From Phycisphaerae bacterium (GTDB lineage Bacteria; Planctomycetota; Phycisphaerae; Sedimentisphaerales; Anaerobacaceae): a stretch of 9,196 nucleotides of DNA. The stretch lies in NCBI GenBank assembly GCA_030630315.1, contig DAOVNI010000040.1, positions 1-9,196 on the forward strand, written 5' to 3'. The position numbers and the translations under genes are program-made. The notes below the pieces were generated by a model. It made no database searches. It had not been told where the DNA came from and saw only the letters and a list, made by a program, of their open reading frames with translations. This document shows positions 6,897 through 9,196 of the stretch, one piece after another. The first letter of the stretch is position 1; every line of letters begins with the position of its first letter.

Positions 6897-7982
6897 ATGG
6901 CCGGCTTGGTTGTAGTATTAATTATTTTAGGCTGTGTTGCTTACCAGTATCTAAAAGGTACACTCGTTAAAGCATTTGCTACGATAATAATTACCATTTG
7001 TGCAAGCGTAGTTGCATTCGGCTACTTCGAGCTCCTGGCAAATGTCTTTGTAAGCCGCAGCGATAACAGCCGTTTCCTCTCTATCGTACCCTGGGCACAG
7101 TCGCTTTCTTTTGTGCTGCTGCTCGTTCTAACTTTTGGCATCCTGCAGATAACCGCTGCGCTGCTAACCCGCCGGCCGGTTGATCTGGGACTTTACGCCG
7201 AGCGTATCGGACGCGTCCTTTGCGGAATCTTCTTAGGCCTTATCCTGTCCGGCCTGCTGCTTACTGCACTTGCAATGTCACCTTTACCAAACAAGTACCC
7301 TTACCAGCGTTTCGACCAGACGAGCCCGGATACCGAAAGGCCCGACAAGGTCTTGCTCAACGCCGACGGTTTTGCGACAGGATGGTTCAGCATCATAAGC
7401 AGAGGCAGCTTCAGCGGCAAAAAAAGCTTTGCAACCCTACATCCCAGCTTCATCGACCAGCTCTTCCTGAATCGACACAACGTCGCTGACGACGTTTCAA
7501 TTGTCACCAGCTCCCAGGCAATAGAAGTACCACGGAAAAGGGAAATGCCCGCCTATTGGTTGGCACCCGAAGATACAAAAGACTCAGACGGCAGCCCTCT
7601 ACAAAAAAGCCGCCACAACCTCACAATCGTCCGCGTCGGAATAAAGAGAAGCGCAGTAAAAGAGGGAAAAACAGACGCAATAGTAAACGGCGGTACATTT
7701 ACGCTGTCCCAGTTACGATTAATCTGCACACAACAACCCTATGCTGAAAACCCGCTCGCCGGAAAAGGAAAAAACGTTTACCCCATCGGATACGTAACAA
7801 TAGACGAGCAAATACAAAGAAAACGATTGACCGACCAGATAAAACTAAAACGCGATGACTTCGACGACAGGGTAAAATGGATTGACTTCGCTTTTTATGT
7901 GCCGGATAATTTTCGGCCCGTACTAATCGAGTTCAAGCAAAACAGCATCGCCGAGCTGCCACTCTCCGTAGGCGCTGATTAG
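6897..7982 (+). CDS. CvpA-like membrane protein with C-terminal extracytoplasmic domain
   Basis: A 361-residue protein with four hydrophobic helices at about 1-17, 25-50, 66-90 and 104-127. The pattern of a short first helix, then K-G before the second, a long third helix ending TRRPVDLG, and IGRVLCGIFLGLILSGLLLTAL resembles the CvpA (colicin V production) family, whose bacterial members sit in the inner membrane with roles in envelope integrity. After residue 130 there is a 230-residue hydrophilic domain with no motif I recognise, unlike short CvpA proteins of about 160 residues. It ends in a beta-rich stretch (WIDFAFYVPDNFRPVLIEF). GGAG (6885-6888) stands 8 nt before the ATG. It lies 59 bp after the pseudo-ATPase gene in the same direction and is the last gene of the cluster. 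The family call is moderately sure; function and orientation of the C-terminal domain are inferred. Confidence 0.75.
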   Translation: MAGLVVVLIILGCVAYQYLKGTLVKAFATIIITICASVVAFGYFELLANVFVSRSDNSRFLSIVPWAQSLSFVLLLVLTFGILQITAALLTRRPVDLGLYAERIGRVLCGIFLGLILSGLLLTALAMSPLPNKYPYQRFDQTSPDTERPDKVLLNADGFATGWFSIISRGSFSGKKSFATLHPSFIDQLFLNRHNVADDVSIVTSSQAIEVPRKREMPAYWLAPEDTKDSDGSPLQKSRHNLTIVRVGIKRSAVKEGKTDAIVNGGTFTLSQLRLICTQQPYAENPLAGKGKNVYPIGYVTIDEQIQRKRLTDQIKLKRDDFDDRVKWIDFAFYVPDNFRPVLIEFKQNSIAELPLSVGAD

Positions 7983-8051
7983 ACACAGTTGCCAGCACCT
8001 TTCGTACAGTGCCCCGAACCTGAAAAAGATATTGAAAAACCTTAGCTCCCT

Positions 8052-8085
8052 CTCACGCAGATTCGCAGCGCTAAAGTCCCCTGCC
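8052..8085. repeat. GC-rich dispersed repeat, copy A (diverged)
   Basis: cgcagcgctaaagtcccc (8064-8081) is a diverged copy, lacking one base, of the motif seen at 8541 and 8708. It lies in the 118-bp gap between the convergent ends of the CvpA-like gene and the 49-residue gene. Nothing else was seen in this gap, and no clear terminator. Confidence 0.45.
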
Positions 8086-8100
8086 GATAACAGCAAACCT

Positions 8101-8250
8101 TCAGGAGCAAACAGCCAATGCTTCCAGATCCAGCTCCATCAGATGCTCAAGATAAGTGTTCAAATCTTCTTCAGAAAAACGGGCGAGAAATTCCGGCTTG
8201 GCACTCCTGTTGATTTCACAAATGTAGTCTATCAACTCCCTTTTACTCAT
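8101..8250 (-). CDS. Small acidic hypothetical protein (49 aa)
   Basis: Starting at the ATG at 8250-8248, which has AAGGA (8264-8260) 9 nt upstream, the frame gives 49 residues beginning MSKRELIDYICEIN and ending at a TGA (8103-8101). An upstream TTG would lengthen it to 65 residues, but the extension (FVLHLTLWCFQGCVD) is unlike the rest and lacks a better ribosome site. The body is amphipathic and mostly helical, rich in Glu, Leu and Asp: SAKPEFLARFSEEDLNTYLEHLMELDLEALA. The SEEDL-x-x-YLEHLMEL run is a convincing helix or helix-turn-helix shape and does not look like noise. There is no signal peptide and no membrane segment. It converges with the CvpA-like gene. I do not recognise a named family; a small regulatory or adaptor protein is possible. 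It is likely a real gene. Confidence 0.7.
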   Translation of the reverse strand: MSKRELIDYICEINRSAKPEFLARFSEEDLNTYLEHLMELDLEALAVCS

Positions 8251-8540
8251 ATCCACACATCCTTGAAAACACCAAAGCGTAAGATGCAAAACGAACACAA
8301 CTTACCGCATATCGACAGGCCGAATATTTTTTCTTTAGCCAACCAGGCACCGCCCTGAGTAACGCCCTATAACACAAGCCACTATATAACAATCGGCTCT
8401 TGTCTTTGAGTACAATATATAGCTCGACCGAGCAGACTCTTTTCGCACCTTTCTTCAATGTCCAATAAAATCCCCCTCGCCAACAGCGCACACAAACCCA
8501 AAAAAAATTACGAATTTTCTGTCTTTTTATTTTTGCGACC

Positions 8541-8562
8541 AGCGCAGCGCTGAAAGTCCGGC
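8541..8562. repeat. GC-rich dispersed repeat, copy B
   Basis: The 22-bp element contains agcgctgaaagtccggc and matches copy C (8708-8729) at 21 of 22 positions. Its core cagcgctg is palindromic. It runs into the 15-bp tandem unit described at 8554-8583. Confidence 0.7.
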
Positions 8563-8583
8563 CCCTGCAAGTCCGGCCCCTGG
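8554..8583. repeat. 15-bp tandem duplication
   Basis: aagtccggcccctgc (8554-8568) is followed directly by aagtccggcccctgg (8569-8583), with one mismatch at the last base. It begins inside repeat copy B, so part of the motif has been duplicated locally. Confidence 0.8.
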
Positions 8584-8707
8584 ACGGATTGAACGGAAAG
8601 AATCTCACTTCTTAATTCGATATTCCTTGTCCGGCCGGGTGGCACCCTCAAATTTATTTGGCCGTTGTTTAGCCGTCGCCGGCATGGCGACGTTTCTCAT
8701 CATTCCA

Positions 8708-8729
8708 AGCGAAGCGCTGAAAGTCCGGC
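8708..8729. repeat. GC-rich dispersed repeat, copy C
   Basis: The 22-bp element differs from copy B (8541-8562) by one base (agcga versus agcgc at the fifth position). The flanks on both sides are unrelated to those of copy B, so the repeated unit is short and does not come from a large duplication. Confidence 0.7.
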
Positions 8730-8934
8730 GCTTGTAAACATGTGGTTGGTAAACGCTTGAAGCAATCTGGTATGATCTGGAGCAGAGCCGGCTCATCAGC
8801 AACACTGGCTTTGCGGGTTACCTGGGTGAATAAAAGGTGGGACAAGTTATGGTCACAACAACCCTTAGCAGCCTGAAAAATCCACCTACAAACTTGACGG
8901 GCACCCATAAATCCTGTTATCAAAAAAATTCCTT

Positions 8935-8968
8935 TTCCTTCATACCTCAATTATTGTAGTATTATAAG
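8935..8968 (+). promoter_or_regulatory. Weak candidate promoter of the EF-G-like gene
   Basis: TATAAG (8963-8968) is a good -10 box, but the region 17 bp upstream offers only tcatac or ttcctt (8935-8945) as a -35 box. The leader would be about 40 nt. Support is limited to position and the -10 box. Confidence 0.3.
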
Positions 8969-9013
8969 CTTTAACGAAAATCTGAAAAAAATAACCTTTT
9001 TGGAGCTTAAAAA

Positions 9014-9196
9014 GTGGCCAATATCAACGACATTCGCAACATCGTCCTTCTCGGGCACGGCGGGGCCGGAAAAACCACGCTCGCCGAGGCAATCCTCCAC
9101 AAAACCGGCGCTACAAACCGCCTCGGAAGCGTCGATGAGCAAACAAGCATCTGCGACTACTACGACGAGGAAAAAGAGCATCAGCATTCTGTTACC
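9014..9196 (+). CDS. EF-G-like translational GTPase, N-terminal part (truncated by window end)
   Basis: Sixty-one codons are present from a GTG start at 9014, with GGAG (9002-9005) 8 nt upstream; the frame is open to the last base. The start IRNIVLLGHGGAGKTTLAEA carries a Walker A/G1 loop GHGGAGKT (residues 14-21). The following GATNRLGSV...D...EEKEH...SVT is the switch I approach of elongation factor G relatives. The GHGGAGKT loop and the RLGSV-D stretch are typical of the EF-G-like paralogue group (often called EF-G2 or FusA2-like) rather than the main FusA, whose loop usually reads AHIDAGKT. In the main factor the GTPase drives ribosomal translocation; the paralogue's role is less certain. 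Most of the protein (normally near 690 residues) lies outside the window, so the subgroup is provisional. Confidence 0.9.
   Translation, partial: MANINDIRNIVLLGHGGAGKTTLAEAILHKTGATNRLGSVDEQTSICDYYDEEKEHQHSVT

Larger units (their letters stand above)
8251..9013. other. Long low-coding intergenic region
   Basis: This 763-bp stretch holds no confident gene. It contains two good copies of a 22-bp GC-rich motif (8541-8562, 8708-8729), a 15-bp tandem duplication (8554-8583), a 10-bp palindrome gagccggctc (8785-8794) and a possible promoter for the last gene. On the minus strand a frame from 8950 to 8669 is open. From its internal ATG (8908-8906) it would give a 79-residue Cys-rich protein (MGARQVCRWIFQ...), but codon choice shows no bias and its end runs through the repeat, so I do not call it. 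No tRNA or known RNA was seen. Confidence 0.5.

Noticed and set aside
8551..8562. gaaagtccgg resembling the conserved start of RNase P RNA
   Set aside because: Only about ten bases match, they recur at 8719-8728, and none of the other conserved RNase P RNA blocks follows at a suitable distance.
8243..8608. 121-residue minus-strand frame upstream of the 49-residue gene
   Set aside because: It has an odd Cys/Arg/Trp-rich composition, no ribosome site, no domain pattern, and runs through the repeat and over the start of the small gene.
8605..8805. 66-residue minus-strand frame
   Set aside because: It overlaps the 8669-8950 frame in another register, has no clear ribosome site, and contains the repeat (RTFSASLG), which also appears as RTFSAALV at copy B because of the DNA repeat.

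Overview
The window looks like a piece of a Planctomycetota chromosome, most likely from the anaerobic Phycisphaerae/Sedimentisphaerales group. The main clue is the large secreted beta-helix protein. Its closing CIDAGDP...GRINMGAYGGT...EASMS segment and its two-repeat dockerin-like tail (...GIVNFIDFAIFAGNWL) are, as far as I know, a signature of secreted proteins in that group. Moderate GC, good Shine-Dalgarno sites and sigma70-like promoters agree with this. The taxonomic call is inference, since no rRNA or other marker is present.

Layout: (1) 1-182 is a leader with a strong promoter for the first gene and a possible divergent promoter running off the left edge. (2) 183-1058 (+) encodes an FHA-GAF protein. 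(3) 1068-3623 (-) encodes an 851-residue secreted protein with a jelly-roll-like domain, a BACON-like domain, a beta-helix and a dockerin-like tail. It converges on the FHA gene with 9 bp between the stop codons. (4) 3624-3970 is a divergent control region holding two well-formed promoters and two leaders of about 115-120 nt. (5) 3971-7982 (+) is a three-gene cluster: a canonical PilT retraction ATPase, a membrane-anchored PilB/GspE-like protein whose nucleotide-binding motifs have all decayed, and a CvpA-like four-helix membrane protein with a large C-terminal domain. (6) 7983-9013 is a low-coding region with one convincing small gene (49 aa, minus strand), a short GC-rich repeat in three copies and a doubtful minus-strand frame. 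(7) 9014-9196 (+) is the first 61 codons of an EF-G-like translational GTPase, cut by the window end.

How it may fit together: no pilin, prepilin peptidase, PilC or secretin lies beside the pilT gene. The three-gene cluster therefore looks like an envelope module pairing an active hexameric motor (PilT) with a membrane-tethered pseudo-ATPase and a CvpA-like protein. This is the most interesting part of the window. The FHA-GAF protein is a probable phospho-threonine/small-ligand sensor with no output domain of its own, and nothing in the sequence ties it to the cluster.
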